Positions 19,535 through 28,403 of a stretch of DNA of 64,000 nt are shown one piece after another. Numbering within the stretch: position 1 is the stretch's first letter; each line of letters starts with the position of its first letter. The DNA lies in NCBI GenBank assembly GCA_032027005.1, contig JAVSMW010000006.1, forward strand, positions 1 through 64,000. The letters are read 5' to 3'. The notes beneath the pieces are model-generated. The model made no database searches. It had not been told where the DNA came from and saw only the letters and a program-made list of their open reading frames with translations. Position numbers and translations under genes: made by a program. The DNA comes from JAVSMW01 sp032027005 (GTDB lineage Bacteria; Bacillota; Thermincolia; Thermincolales; UBA2595).

Positions 19535-19566
19535 CCCTCTGCATAATCGTGCAGAGGGATTTTTAG
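19535..19566 (+). terminator. Expression-platform terminator of riboswitch 1
   Basis: CCCTCTGCA pairs with TGCAGAGGG (19535-19558), followed by ATTTTTAG. It is the likely off-switch of the cobalamin riboswitch. Confidence 0.85.
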
Positions 19567-19590
19567 TTTACAACTAAATATTTTTGGAAT

Positions 19591-19770
19591 AGGTGTTTTA
19601 TCCCGAGGGATAAGACTTAAATGTTTCATAACTTTTTAAACTGCTTGAGGCCGTAGAATGAATGTAACCAAGAGAATGATAACACTTACATTCTTGATGA
19701 CCCGGCAAAAAGCAACCGGCCTGTTCTGGCGCACCGCAAAATACTTTTTTGGGGAGGTGGTCAGATTAGG
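19591..19770 (+). promoter_or_regulatory. Candidate structured RNA element, copy 1 (upstream of cbiM)
   Basis: A structured leader shared with 33494-33662. Helix 1 is GTTTTATCC-CGAG-GGATAAGAC (19595-19616). Helix 2 pairs GAATGTAA (19660-19667) with TTACATTC (19686-19693) and is followed by GATGACCCGG, inside an outer GGCCG/CGGCC pairing (19649-19653 with 19717-19721). Helix 3 pairs TCTGGC-g-CACC (19725-19735) with GGTGGTCAGA (19756-19765), with one bulged G. Conserved single-stranded blocks include CAGATTAGG. A terminator follows. I do not recognise it as a known riboswitch class. Confidence 0.7.
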
Positions 19771-19790
19771 TTTGCCTTGGTTATTCCTTC

Positions 19791-19817
19791 CCTGGTCATA
19801 CAAGACCAGGTTTTTTA
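19791..19817 (+). terminator. Terminator after structured RNA copy 1
   Basis: CCTGGTC (19791-19797) pairs with GACCAGG (19804-19810), followed by TTTTTTATTT. It lies 34 nt before the cbiM start, so the RNA at 19591 could control read-through. Confidence 0.85.
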
Positions 19818-19850
19818 TTTAAAACTTATCAAAACGGAGGGGAATTTACT

Positions 19851-20600
19851 GTGAAAAACATAAAAAGAACTGTGCTTGTATGTACATATGTTTTTGCATT
19901 ATCGTTAACTATACCACAATATGCCTATGCCATGCATATTATGGAAGGTTTCCTGCCAATGAACTGGGCGGGCTTCTGGTTTGTCCTGATTATTCCATTT
20001 TTGTACATGGGACTGCGTTCCATCCAAAAAACAATTCATACCAACCCAAGCTTGAAAATGCTGTTGGGTTTGGCCGGAGCTTTTGCTTTTGTGTTGTCGT
20101 CCCTCAAAATTCCGTCGGTGACCGGTAGTTGTTCTCACCCCACAGGTGTTGGATTAGGCGCTATTATGTTCGGACCAATGGCGATGGTTGTTTTGGGATG
20201 TATTGTCCTCATTTTTCAGGCAGTTTTGCTTGCCCACGGTGGTATAACTACCTTGGGTGCCAATACTTTTTCGATGGGAGTAGTTGGCCCGATTGTCTCA
20301 TATGTCATCTACAGAATTGCCAAAAAACTGGGGGCTCCGGTCTGGTTGTCGGTGTTTCTTGCCGCGGCTTTAGGGGATATGCTCACATATATTACCACAT
20401 CATTGCAACTGGCTTTGGCTTTTCCGGCCCAGTCCGGCGGCGTCATGGCTTCATTGATCAAGTTTATGGGTGTGTTTGCCGTTACCCAGGTACCGCTGGC
20501 GATTAGCGAAGGAATTTTAACGGTAGTCGTTTTTAATATTTTAATGGCTTACAATAAGCAGGAACTTCGGGAACTGTCAGTTCTGACAAAGGAGGCTTAA
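19851..20600 (+). CDS. cbiM: Cobalt ECF transporter substrate-specific component CbiM
   Basis: 249 residues from GTG 19851 behind ACGGAGGGG. A signal peptide (ends near YAYA) is removed to expose the mature N-terminus MHIMEGFLP, whose Met-His motif coordinates Co2+. Seven-helix pattern, with the conserved KIPSVTGSCSHPTGVGLG loop. First gene of cbiMNQO, under a cobalamin riboswitch and a second structured RNA. The pair of controls suggests that both coenzyme level and a further signal decide cobalt uptake. Confidence 0.93.
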   Translation: MKNIKRTVLVCTYVFALSLTIPQYAYAMHIMEGFLPMNWAGFWFVLIIPFLYMGLRSIQKTIHTNPSLKMLLGLAGAFAFVLSSLKIPSVTGSCSHPTGVGLGAIMFGPMAMVVLGCIVLIFQAVLLAHGGITTLGANTFSMGVVGPIVSYVIYRIAKKLGAPVWLSVFLAAALGDMLTYITTSLQLALAFPAQSGGVMASLIKFMGVFAVTQVPLAISEGILTVVVFNILMAYNKQELRELSVLTKEA

Positions 20601-20602
20601 TA

Positions 20603-20899
20603 ATGAAAAAAAATCTGGTTCTCATTGGGATTGTCGTGATATTAGCTATAATACCTTTCTTTGTTCAAAAAGGGGCTGAATTCGGGGGCGCTGACGGGCA
20701 GGCCGAAAAAGTTATTACCCAGATTAACCCGGATTATAAACCATGGTTTAGCTCATTTTGGGAGCCGCCCAGCGGTGAGATCGAGAGCCTGCTGTTTGCC
20801 GTGCAGGCTGCGCTGGGAGCCGGTTTTGTCGGTTATTTCATCGGTTATAGCAAAGGTAAAAAAACCAGGGAAGAGAGTATTTCTAATGCTGAACATTGA
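20603..20899 (+). CDS. cbiN: Cobalt ECF transporter accessory protein CbiN
   Basis: 98 residues, ATG 20603, 2 nt after the cbiM stop. It has the CbiN pattern of two transmembrane helices with an extracytoplasmic loop (FSSFWEPPSGEIESLLFA). The C-terminus is a short basic tail. It stimulates CbiM. The stop overlaps the cbiQ start. Confidence 0.9.
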   Translation: MKKNLVLIGIVVILAIIPFFVQKGAEFGGADGQAEKVITQINPDYKPWFSSFWEPPSGEIESLLFAVQAALGAGFVGYFIGYSKGKKTREESISNAEH

Positions 20900-21677
20900 C
20901 GGGTTCGCATACTCTAATAAGTTGCGCCATGTTCATCCTCTGGAAAAATTCTGGTTTGCTTTTACGACTATGTTCCTGTGTCTTGGTTTTTCTTTGCCCG
21001 TAATTTCGTGCATTGTAATACTCTTAATGGCTTTTGCGATAGTGAGACTTGCTCACATTCCAGTCAAAGTATATTTCAAATTAATGTCTTTGCCTTTTTC
21101 ATTTTTGCTGATTGGAGTATTAACCATTGCTATATCTATCACACCCCAAGGGTTGGGCGCTGGATGGCTGGCGAAAATAAACATATCGGGAATAACTGTC
21201 GGCCTTACATATAATGGTCTGATAACGGCTGGAGGGTTGTTTCTTAAATCATTGGGTGCGGTCTCTTGTCTGTATTTTCTTTCACTAACTACTCCAGCCG
21301 TGGAAATGGTAGCTGTTATGAGGAAGTTAAAATTTCCTGCCCTTTTCATAGAATTGACTGACCTGATATACCGGTTTATATTTGTTATGCTGGCAACAGC
21401 AGACGACATCTATACCAGCCAGTCTTCCCGCTGGGGTTATGCTTCGGTTAAAAACTCCATGAAATCCCTCGGACAATTGACTGCTGCCTTATTTGTAAAA
21501 GCTCTCCACCGTTCTCAGGCGTTATTCACTGCTTTGTCGTCCAGAGGTTATACCGGACAGTTAAATGTTTTAACACCCGAATACACTGTTTCTGTAAACA
21601 ATATAATCCTGATTGCTGTCATAGAGTCGGCTTTAGCCATTACAGCGATCTTGCTGGAGGTGGGGAAAATTGGCTGA
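20886..21677 (+). CDS. cbiQ: Cobalt ECF transporter T component CbiQ
   Basis: ATG 20886 lies inside the end of cbiN. The protein has the N-terminal RHVHPLEKF motif and several helices. Both coupling-type motifs are present: SSRWGYASVKNS and ALSSRGYTGQL near the C-terminus. About 263 residues. The stop overlaps the TTG start of cbiO. Confidence 0.9.
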   Translation: MLNIDGFAYSNKLRHVHPLEKFWFAFTTMFLCLGFSLPVISCIVILLMAFAIVRLAHIPVKVYFKLMSLPFSFLLIGVLTIAISITPQGLGAGWLAKINISGITVGLTYNGLITAGGLFLKSLGAVSCLYFLSLTTPAVEMVAVMRKLKFPALFIELTDLIYRFIFVMLATADDIYTSQSSRWGYASVKNSMKSLGQLTAALFVKALHRSQALFTALSSRGYTGQLNVLTPEYTVSVNNIILIAVIESALAITAILLEVGKIG

Positions 21678-22602
21678 TTATATTCTTGAGGCGGAGAATC
21701 TTAACTACAGTTATCCTGATGGAACCCAAGCTTTAAAAAACTTATGTTTAAAGATTCCCAGGGGTCAAAAAACAGCCGTACTGGGCTCCAATGGGGCGGG
21801 AAAGTCCACTCTTTTTCTTCACTTTAACGGTATTTTAAAACCCAAGAGCGGCACAGTAAGATTTAATGGTAAAGATGTTAGCTATGACAGGAAACCACTG
21901 TTGGAATTGCGGAAAAATGTTGGGATTGTATTTCAGGACCCAGACAGTCAACTGTTTTCAGCCAGTGTTTATCAGGAGATTTCCTTTGGACCGCTGAATA
22001 TTGGATTGGCCGAAAAAACGGTTAGGGATCGGGTCGAGCAGGCAATGACTGCCACCGGGATTAATGAACTGAAGGACAAACCTACCCATATGTTGAGTTA
22101 CGGGCAGAAGAAGAGAGTGACCATTGCGGATATATTGGCCATGGAACCCCAGGTTCTTATTTGTGATGAACCTACTGCGTGGCTTGACCCGAAACATGCC
22201 AAACAAACGATTCAGTTGTTTAATGAAATCAGTCGAAATGGCACTACTGTTATCCTTTCGACCCACGATGTGGATTTGGCATATTCCTGGGCTGATTATG
22301 TCTTTATCGTGAGTGACGGTAGGGTAATCGGAGAAGGAACTCCAGCCAATGTTTTTAGAGATGATATTCTTATCCGGAAAGCTGACCTAGACAGGCCGTG
22401 GTTAGTGGATGTATATGATTTGTTTATTAAAAAAGGATGTCTTTCAAAGGCAACTTCTTTACCCCGTAGTAAAGAAGAACTTTTTGAAGTAATGCTTAAT
22501 CACGGTACGCATGGAGGGGAACAAGAAAACTATGATTATTGTACTTTCGGGAACAAGGGAAGGGAGAGAGATAAGCTCGTTGCTGGCCGGAAAGGGCTAT
22601 GA
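21670..22602 (+). CDS. cbiO: Cobalt ECF transporter ATPase CbiO
   Basis: 310 residues from TTG 21670. Walker A GSNGAGKST, Q-loop VFQDPDSQL, signature LSYGQKKRV, Walker B VLICDEPTAWLD and switch His STHDVDLAY. The signature is LSYGQ rather than LSGGQ, as in many CbiO proteins. It is somewhat longer than usual, and its last 24 codons overlap the start of cbiJ in another frame, so the two are tightly coupled. Confidence 0.9.
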   Translation: MADYILEAENLNYSYPDGTQALKNLCLKIPRGQKTAVLGSNGAGKSTLFLHFNGILKPKSGTVRFNGKDVSYDRKPLLELRKNVGIVFQDPDSQLFSASVYQEISFGPLNIGLAEKTVRDRVEQAMTATGINELKDKPTHMLSYGQKKRVTIADILAMEPQVLICDEPTAWLDPKHAKQTIQLFNEISRNGTTVILSTHDVDLAYSWADYVFIVSDGRVIGEGTPANVFRDDILIRKADLDRPWLVDVYDLFIKKGCLSKATSLPRSKEELFEVMLNHGTHGGEQENYDYCTFGNKGRERDKLVAGRKGL

Positions 22603-23311
22603 AGTTCAGTCAGTGGCGGCCGTCGAACATAGTTCGCGTATTATTGTCCACAATACTTCCATGGCGGTTGTTGAAGAATATTCAATAGAGGGCGGGTTGG
22701 AAACGGTCTTTAATAGCAGGGCGGTCAGGATAGTCATAGACGCAACCCGTCCTTTCCCCGAGGGCTTTTCCACGTTAGCTAAAGAATTATGCCGAAAAAA
22801 TAACATTACATATGTCAGGTTTGTCAGAGACGAAGTTGATCTACCGGAAAGTCCCCTGCTTTTTGCGGTCTACTCCTTGGAAGAAGCTGCCCAAAAAGCT
22901 GCTGAATTAGGCAACACAATTTTTTTAACGACGGGCAGTTATAATCTGGAGCTGTTTCTGAAACACCCCAGTATGGCCGGAAAGCGAATAGTAGTTCGCG
23001 TGTTGCCTGAACACCGGGTAATTGAAGCAGTCCAATCGTTAGGGGTTACCCCAAGGGATATAGTAGCAATGCAAGGTCCCTTTTCCAAAGACATGAACAG
23101 AATTACCTTTAAAATGTATAACGCTTCAGTAATTGTAACAAAAGACAGTGGCCGGGTTGGTGGCACAGACAGTAAAATTTCCGCGGCTCTTGGCTTAAAG
23201 ATTCCTGTAGTGATTATAAAACGTCCCAAGCTGCTGGAGAAGAACGGAGATACAGTACATACGTATGAACAAGTAATAGAAAAAGTTGCATTTTTGCTTA
23301 AAACGTCCTGA
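22532..23311 (+). CDS. cbiJ: Precorrin-6A / cobalt-precorrin-6A reductase
   Basis: ATG 22532 is chosen over ATG 22511 because GGAGGGG lies 12 nt before it. The protein starts MIIVLSGTREGREISSLL, the NADPH-binding N-terminus of the CobK/CbiJ family, and has the family blocks VIDATRPFPEGF and FLTTGSYNLELF. It reduces precorrin-6 in corrin ring synthesis. It is the only corrin-ring gene in the window, so either the rest of the pathway is elsewhere or only salvage remains. Confidence 0.9.
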   Translation: MIIVLSGTREGREISSLLAGKGYEVQSVAAVEHSSRIIVHNTSMAVVEEYSIEGGLETVFNSRAVRIVIDATRPFPEGFSTLAKELCRKNNITYVRFVRDEVDLPESPLLFAVYSLEEAAQKAAELGNTIFLTTGSYNLELFLKHPSMAGKRIVVRVLPEHRVIEAVQSLGVTPRDIVAMQGPFSKDMNRITFKMYNASVIVTKDSGRVGGTDSKISAALGLKIPVVIIKRPKLLEKNGDTVHTYEQVIEKVAFLLKTS

Positions 23312-23447
23312 TAACGCCCTGATAAGTATTGACATTTAAATTCTTATAATTATGAAGCTGAATGTTGTTTTGGACTAAAGAGTTAATCGGCTTGTCAGCT
23401 AATTGCAGCTTGTCTTCGGTTGTTTCAGCCATTCTCCAATTCTTTAT

Positions 23448-23507
23448 AAAGGGCTATAACTTTTAGTTTGGTGCCAGCTACAACTGGCATCAAAGCCCTC
23501 TTTTTCC
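23448..23507 (+). terminator. Long attenuator-like hairpin upstream of the DMT permease gene
   Basis: AAAGGGCT at the base pairs with AAGCCCT, enclosing TGGTGCCAG/CTGGCATCA, then TCTTTTTCC. The preceding 100 nt (23360-23447) contains no gene and may be a leader. A close relative of this hairpin and its 5' flank occurs at 33010-33085 upstream of another gene, so it may be a conserved regulatory terminator. Confidence 0.7.
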
Positions 23508-23566
23508 GTGTTGCTCATGCTGCGAAGTTTAGGTATCTTAAAAAAGGAAGAAAAGTAAGTGAGTTA

Positions 23567-24634
23567 ATGAGTAGAGCAAAAATATATCCAATGGTTCAAG
23601 CTATTTTATCCTCTGTTTTATTTGGTGCAAGTGCACCAATTGCCAAACTGCTTTTAGGTCAAATTGAACCCGTTGTTTTGGCGGCTTTTTTATATCTTGG
23701 CAGCGGGATTGGTTTGTTATTATTTAAAGGCTTTCGACGAATGTGGCTCCATTGTGGAGAGGTCGAAGCAAGAATAAGTTCAACTGATATTCCCTGGCTT
23801 ATTGGTTCTATTTTAGCGGGTGGGGTTTTAGCCCCAATAGTCCTGATGTTTAGCTTGCGCAACACTCCTGCTTCCACGGCTTCATTACTTTTGAATTTTG
23901 AGGGTGTTGCCACTACCTTAATCGCTTACCTTGTTTTTAAAGAAGCGGTTGGTAAACGTATTTGGTTGGCGGTCGCATCCATAACAACCGCAAGTATTAT
24001 ACTTTCTTGGAACACAGGTGGCGGGTGGGGGTTTTCTTTGGGTGCTGCAGGTGTAATTGGGGCCTGTATTCTTTGGGGAATGGATAATAATTTTACGCAT
24101 AATATTTCAACAAAAGACCCGCTTATAATTGTAACAATAAAGGGTTTGGCAGCGGGTAGCTTTTCTTTGATATTGGCCTTATTGCTTCACAATAGCTTGC
24201 CCAATTACAAAGTCATGCTGTTAGCAATGTCGCTTGGTTGTCTTAGCTATGGAGCAAGTATTATTCTGTTTATTATGGCGATGAGAAATCTCGGAGCTGC
24301 AAGAACAAGTGCCCTTTTTGGTACTGCTCCGTTTACAGGCGCGCTATTGTCATTTGCCCTGTTTAAAGATTCACCGGGGATTCCGTTTTTTATTGCACTT
24401 CCATTCATGATTATAGGTGCTGCATTATTATTAAGCGAGGAACATACTCACAATCATTGTCACGCTATGATTAACCACGAACATCGCCATAGCCATGAAG
24501 ATGGTCATCATAAACATCAACACCCCAATGACGCTGTTTCGCGCAATGCTTGTCATTCGCATTTTCACATTCATGATGCTGTTGAACACAGTCACCATCA
24601 TACTCCAGATATTCACCATTGGCACAACCATTAA
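23567..24634 (+). CDS. DMT-superfamily (EamA) permease with His-rich C-terminal tail
   Basis: About 355 residues, ATG 23567 chosen because family homology begins there (IYPMVQAILSSVLFGAS). Two EamA repeats give ten hydrophobic helices. After the last helix comes a tail of about 65 residues with more than 25 His (for example HEHRHSHEDGHHKHQHP), facing solvent and suited to binding Zn, Ni or Co. I infer a metal-linked exporter or importer from the tail and from its placement between cobalt and zinc genes. The long terminator-leader at 23448 may regulate it. A deleted copy lies at 32562. Confidence 0.8.
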   Translation: MSRAKIYPMVQAILSSVLFGASAPIAKLLLGQIEPVVLAAFLYLGSGIGLLLFKGFRRMWLHCGEVEARISSTDIPWLIGSILAGGVLAPIVLMFSLRNTPASTASLLLNFEGVATTLIAYLVFKEAVGKRIWLAVASITTASIILSWNTGGGWGFSLGAAGVIGACILWGMDNNFTHNISTKDPLIIVTIKGLAAGSFSLILALLLHNSLPNYKVMLLAMSLGCLSYGASIILFIMAMRNLGAARTSALFGTAPFTGALLSFALFKDSPGIPFFIALPFMIIGAALLLSEEHTHNHCHAMINHEHRHSHEDGHHKHQHPNDAVSRNACHSHFHIHDAVEHSHHHTPDIHHWHNH

Positions 24635-24704
24635 AATGTTCCTCTAAGTAACTAAAGAACAATACCATATAATTCCTCCGTATGGTGACATTTAAAGGCT
24701 TTGA

Positions 24705-25637
24705 TTATTCGGCATTATCTACTTTTGACTTGAAATGAAGATAAATACCAATAAGAATACAGATGGTAATAATAGTAACAGCTGTCCACTGGGCAGCCGT
24801 CAGGTTAAATAAAAACCTTGGCGAATCTCCCCTTAGCATTTCCAAGAAGAATCGGCTGGAATTGTATAGAATTGCGTAACTTAAAAATAAACGGCCTCTG
24901 CTTGGTTTTCTCTGCATTAATATGAGCAATATTGCGAAGATAACAACATCTAATTGTCCTTCCCAAACTTCGGCTGGCCAAAGCGGCTGATTGCCGAATG
25001 TCGCTCTTGCATTGGTGCCCAAAGGATACAATAGGCCAAAGTTCCCACCTGTGGGATCTCCAAAAGCGTCTCCATTCATCAGGTTGGCATCCCGGCCAAT
25101 GCTTTGGCCAAGAATAAGCCCCGGTGCGCACAGGTCCGCCATTTCCCAAAACGATAACCCGTGTCTTTTAACGTACCATATACCTACTAATAAAGCGCCA
25201 ACAATTCCGCCCTGGATGGACAGCCCGCCATGCCAAACAGCAATTATTTCGCCAGGGTGTGCCGAATAATATTCCCAGTCAAAGAAAAACACTTGCCAGA
25301 ACCGGGCACCAATAATTCCTCCCAGAAATAACATCGGGGCCACATCCAGAAGGTGACCAACAAGGTGCTGCTTTCTTTGTAACTTTGCCAACGTTATTGT
25401 AACTCCAAGCCCTAAAAGAAAGGCTAGACCAAAAATAACACTGTATGAACGGATTGGGAAGGAAAAGATATGTATCAGGTATTGGTGCAAAATAATCGCC
25501 TCTTTTCTAAAATGTGCATTAAATGAGAGAATGATAACAATCAAACCAATAATTAATAGTCCTCCGAAAGTGACCAGTGTAGTTTTAAAATTCAGAAAAG
25601 AGGGGCTCATCCTCCTTATTTTAGTACTATTTATCAT
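24705..25637 (-). CDS. lgt: Prolipoprotein diacylglyceryl transferase family protein
   Basis: 310 residues on the minus strand. The Lgt signature region reads GQSIGRDANLMNGDAFGDPT, with the conserved Arg and Asn residues, and HGGLSIQGGIVGA matches the phosphatidylglycerol-binding segment. It attaches diacylglycerol to the lipobox Cys of lipoproteins such as those at 16792 and 25933. The N-terminus carries an extra hydrophobic helix (residues about 15-40) and GRWGNF is changed to GRDANL, so it may be a second, divergent Lgt. The start at 25637 lacks a good ribosome site. Confidence 0.82.
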   Translation of the reverse strand: MINSTKIRRMSPSFLNFKTTLVTFGGLLIIGLIVIILSFNAHFRKEAIILHQYLIHIFSFPIRSYSVIFGLAFLLGLGVTITLAKLQRKQHLVGHLLDVAPMLFLGGIIGARFWQVFFFDWEYYSAHPGEIIAVWHGGLSIQGGIVGALLVGIWYVKRHGLSFWEMADLCAPGLILGQSIGRDANLMNGDAFGDPTGGNFGLLYPLGTNARATFGNQPLWPAEVWEGQLDVVIFAILLILMQRKPSRGRLFLSYAILYNSSRFFLEMLRGDSPRFLFNLTAAQWTAVTIITICILIGIYLHFKSKVDNAE

Positions 25638-25932
25638 ATCCAGTCAATTTATAACATAATTTTAAATGGCTAACTTAAAGAAATACTCAAAACAAATAAA
25701 TGGCTGGGAACCTTGGTTCTCCAGTCATTTTTCTTAAGAACCTATTTTACATACATTACACTTTACAGTTGCACATATTTTGAAAACGTGATAATATAAA
25801 TGCAAATATTTGCAAATGCAAGCGTTGGCAATTAGAATGAAAGGAGTTATAAGGTGTTAATACATACTTGCGCTTTGTTGGGTTAGGATTTAGTTTTGCA
25901 ATCAATTTGAATAAGGGAAGGGAGGAAATAAA
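25638..25932. promoter_or_regulatory. Divergent intergenic region lgt/znuA with promoter and operator-like palindrome
   Basis: A hairpin ATGGCTGGGAACC/GGTTCTCCAGTCAT with T runs lies at 25700-25733. Further on, TTGCAC (25769-25774) and TAATAT (25792-25797) are spaced 17 nt, a likely sigma-A promoter toward znuA. Directly after it, GCAAATATTTGC (25802-25813) is a perfect palindrome overlapping TTTGCAAA. It is a good candidate operator for the Fur/Zur-type regulator encoded at 28404. Confidence 0.55.
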
Positions 25933-26859
25933 ATGCGGTTAAAATCTATAAAGCTATTATCAGGACTTATAATGGGGCTGCTCCTGATAAGCATAATCGG
26001 ATGCAGCAAAAATACCGGATATCAACCTGGGGTTTCCGGGACTGCTAACGGGCAAAAAGATCAACTCACAATTGCCACTTCGTTTTATCCCATGTATATC
26101 ATGGCTATAAATGTTGCCAAAGATATACCGGGTGTTCAGGTAGTTGATATGACTCCACCTACAAGCGGGTGTTTACATGACTATCAAATAACGACTAATG
26201 ACTTAAAGGTCATAGAAAAAGCACAGGTGTTTGTTGTCAACGGAGCCGGGATGGAAGCATTTATGGATAAAGTCGTGAAACAACAGCCTGATTTAAAGAT
26301 AGTTGAAGCAAGCAAGGGCATGGAAATGGTTAAGAATGCCAGCGATGGACTGGATAACCCTCATTTGTGGGTCAGTATCTCTTGTGCGATTCAGCAAGTC
26401 AAGAACATCGGAGAACAGTTGGCAGTTCTAGACCCCAGTCATGCCGAGAAATATCGTTCAAATACGACTGCTTATGTTGGAAAACTGGAGTCATTGCAAA
26501 AGAAGATGCACCAATCGTTGGACAATGTTAAAACCCGGGATATTGTGACTTTTCATGAGGCCTTTCCGTATTTCGCCAAGGAATTTAATCTTAATATTGT
26601 AGCCGTGGTTGAACGCGAACCGGGTTCTCAGCCCAGTGCCGGAGAGTTAGCAGACACTATCAAGGTGGTCAGGGAATCAAAAGTAAAAGCTCTCTTCGCA
26701 GAACCGCAGTATCCTGCCAAAGCCGCAGAAACTATAGCCCGCGAAACCGGTGCCAAGGTATATGATCTTGATCCGGCGGTCACCGGCCCCATGGAACCGG
26801 ATGCTTATTTGAATATAATGAACAACAACTTAAAGGTTCTGGAAGAGGCGTTAAAGTAA
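25933..26859 (+). CDS. znuA: Zinc ABC transporter substrate-binding lipoprotein
   Basis: 308 residues, ATG 25933 behind AGGGAGGAAATAAA. Lipobox ISIIGCSK. Cluster A-I solute binder with metal ligands in the expected places: His in GCLHDYQ, His in NPHLWVS, His in TFHEAFPYF and the acidic residue near YDLDPAVTG. There is no long His-rich loop. It delivers Zn2+ (or Mn2+) to the permease at 27525. TAATG at its end overlaps the ATPase start. Confidence 0.9.
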   Translation: MRLKSIKLLSGLIMGLLLISIIGCSKNTGYQPGVSGTANGQKDQLTIATSFYPMYIMAINVAKDIPGVQVVDMTPPTSGCLHDYQITTNDLKVIEKAQVFVVNGAGMEAFMDKVVKQQPDLKIVEASKGMEMVKNASDGLDNPHLWVSISCAIQQVKNIGEQLAVLDPSHAEKYRSNTTAYVGKLESLQKKMHQSLDNVKTRDIVTFHEAFPYFAKEFNLNIVAVVEREPGSQPSAGELADTIKVVRESKVKALFAEPQYPAKAAETIARETGAKVYDLDPAVTGPMEPDAYLNIMNNNLKVLEEALK

Positions 26860-27525
26860 TGATTTGCACTGACGAAATCCCTAAGCAAAACCGGAAATGT
26901 GGTTTATGCTGTACTAAAATTGAAAACTTTGGGGTAATACGTGGGAGGACAGATGTTACCACCCAAGTAAATTGGCGGTAACGGATTAACGCCGAAGGCG
27001 GTGAACAAAGGATTTAAGAAAACAGGAAGAAATAGCAGGAAAATGCTGAAANAAACCGGTATACCGGTTTGGCTATCGCGTTCCAAGCGACTACAACAGC
27101 ACACGTTGGAGTGTTTAGCTAGTGTTCAGGCGGGCCACTTGATAGACCATCGTTTAGGTGATCTGTCGGGAGGGGAACTTCAGAGAGTTCTATTGGCCCT
27201 TGCCCTCGATCCCGTACCTGACCTCTTGCTTTTGGATGAACCAGTATCGGGCATCGATCAGCAGGGAATGGAATTGTTCTACAACTTGGTGTCAGATATA
27301 AGGGAGCAGTATGATCTGTCGATTATTTTAGTTTCACATGATTTGAATTCAGTTTCTTACTATGCAGACCGAATTGTATTTTTAAACAAAACGGTACAAT
27401 GTTCCGGAACACCGGAAGAAGTTTTCGGCAACAAAAAAATATCGAAACTTTTTGGGCAGGTTTGGTTAGAAGGATTAGCCAATAGCCCCCGTTTATTCAG
27501 AAACAGCGGAGGGATTATGGAATAA
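26859..27525 (+). pseudogene. znuC: Zinc ABC transporter ATPase, internal segment missing
   Basis: The gene starts at ATG 26859 with a normal N-terminus (KIENFGVIRGRTDV) up to about 26954. Sequence unrelated to the family follows for about 95 nt, with stops, then an N at 27052. Good sequence resumes at TGIPVWLSRSK, with signature LSGGELQRV, Walker B LLLLDEPVSGID and switch His VSHD. Walker A and the Q-loop are absent, about 75 residues in all. Either the gene is truly broken or the N marks an assembly gap. Neighbours znuA and znuB are intact, which favours a gap. Confidence 0.75.
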
Positions 27526-28364
27526 TGGCAGTTTGGTATGCTTTAACAAACTATCTCTTGCCCTTTGAATGGGCACAACACGTTTTTATGCAAAATGCCC
27601 TAATTACAGTGCTGCTGGTTACCCCGCTTTTTGGATTACTTGGTACTGCAGTAGTCAATCATAAAATGGCGTTTTATTCTGAAGCGTTAGGCCATTCAGC
27701 CCTGACCGGGATTGCTATAGGTGTTATCTTAGGACTGAAAAACCCTCTGTTGTCAATGGTGTTTTTTTCAATTTTGCTTGCGATTGGCATATCGACGGTA
27801 AAGAGTTCAGGAGTTGCTTCGACTGATACCATAATTGCCGTCTTTTCATCCGCTGCTGTCGCACTGGGCATCGTAATCCTGTCACGAGGCGGTGGTTTTA
27901 ATAAATATTCAGGGTATTTGATTGGGGATTTTTTAAGTATTTCTCCGAATGAAATAAGTATGTTAGCCGCTATATTTGTTGTTGTTTTGATTTTATGGGC
28001 ATTTATATATAACAAGCTTCTGTTGGTAAGCATAAACCAGTCTTTAGCTCATAGCCGCGGAATTAATGTGCGCTTATTTGAGACACTCTTTGCTATAATT
28101 ATGGCAGTAACAGTGACCATTTCAATTCAATGGGTGGGACTTCTCATTATTACATCACTTTTGGTATTACCGGCTGCAGCAGCACGTAATATATCTAAAA
28201 ATGTAAGGCAATATACTTTTTTAGCTGTTTTGATTACGGTGGTTTCGGGGATATCCGGACTTATTTTTTCGTATTACTGGGGAACGGCAACAGGGGCTAC
28301 CATTGTTTTAATTGCCGCGTGTTTCTATATTGTCACATTCTTGCTTAAACCACAGTTCAATTAA
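27525..28364 (+). CDS. znuB: Zinc ABC transporter permease
   Basis: 279 residues, ABC-3 family with about eight helices. Motifs include FYSEALGHSALTGIAIG and the coupling region NVRLFETLFAI. ATG 27525 overlaps the stop of the ATPase gene. It forms the membrane channel for Zn2+ with ZnuA and ZnuC. Confidence 0.9.
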   Translation: MAVWYALTNYLLPFEWAQHVFMQNALITVLLVTPLFGLLGTAVVNHKMAFYSEALGHSALTGIAIGVILGLKNPLLSMVFFSILLAIGISTVKSSGVASTDTIIAVFSSAAVALGIVILSRGGGFNKYSGYLIGDFLSISPNEISMLAAIFVVVLILWAFIYNKLLLVSINQSLAHSRGINVRLFETLFAIIMAVTVTISIQWVGLLIITSLLVLPAAAARNISKNVRQYTFLAVLITVVSGISGLIFSYYWGTATGATIVLIAACFYIVTFLLKPQFN

Positions 28365-28403
28365 CATGCTAATAAATCAGATCAAAAAATGAGGTGGTAT
28401 TTG

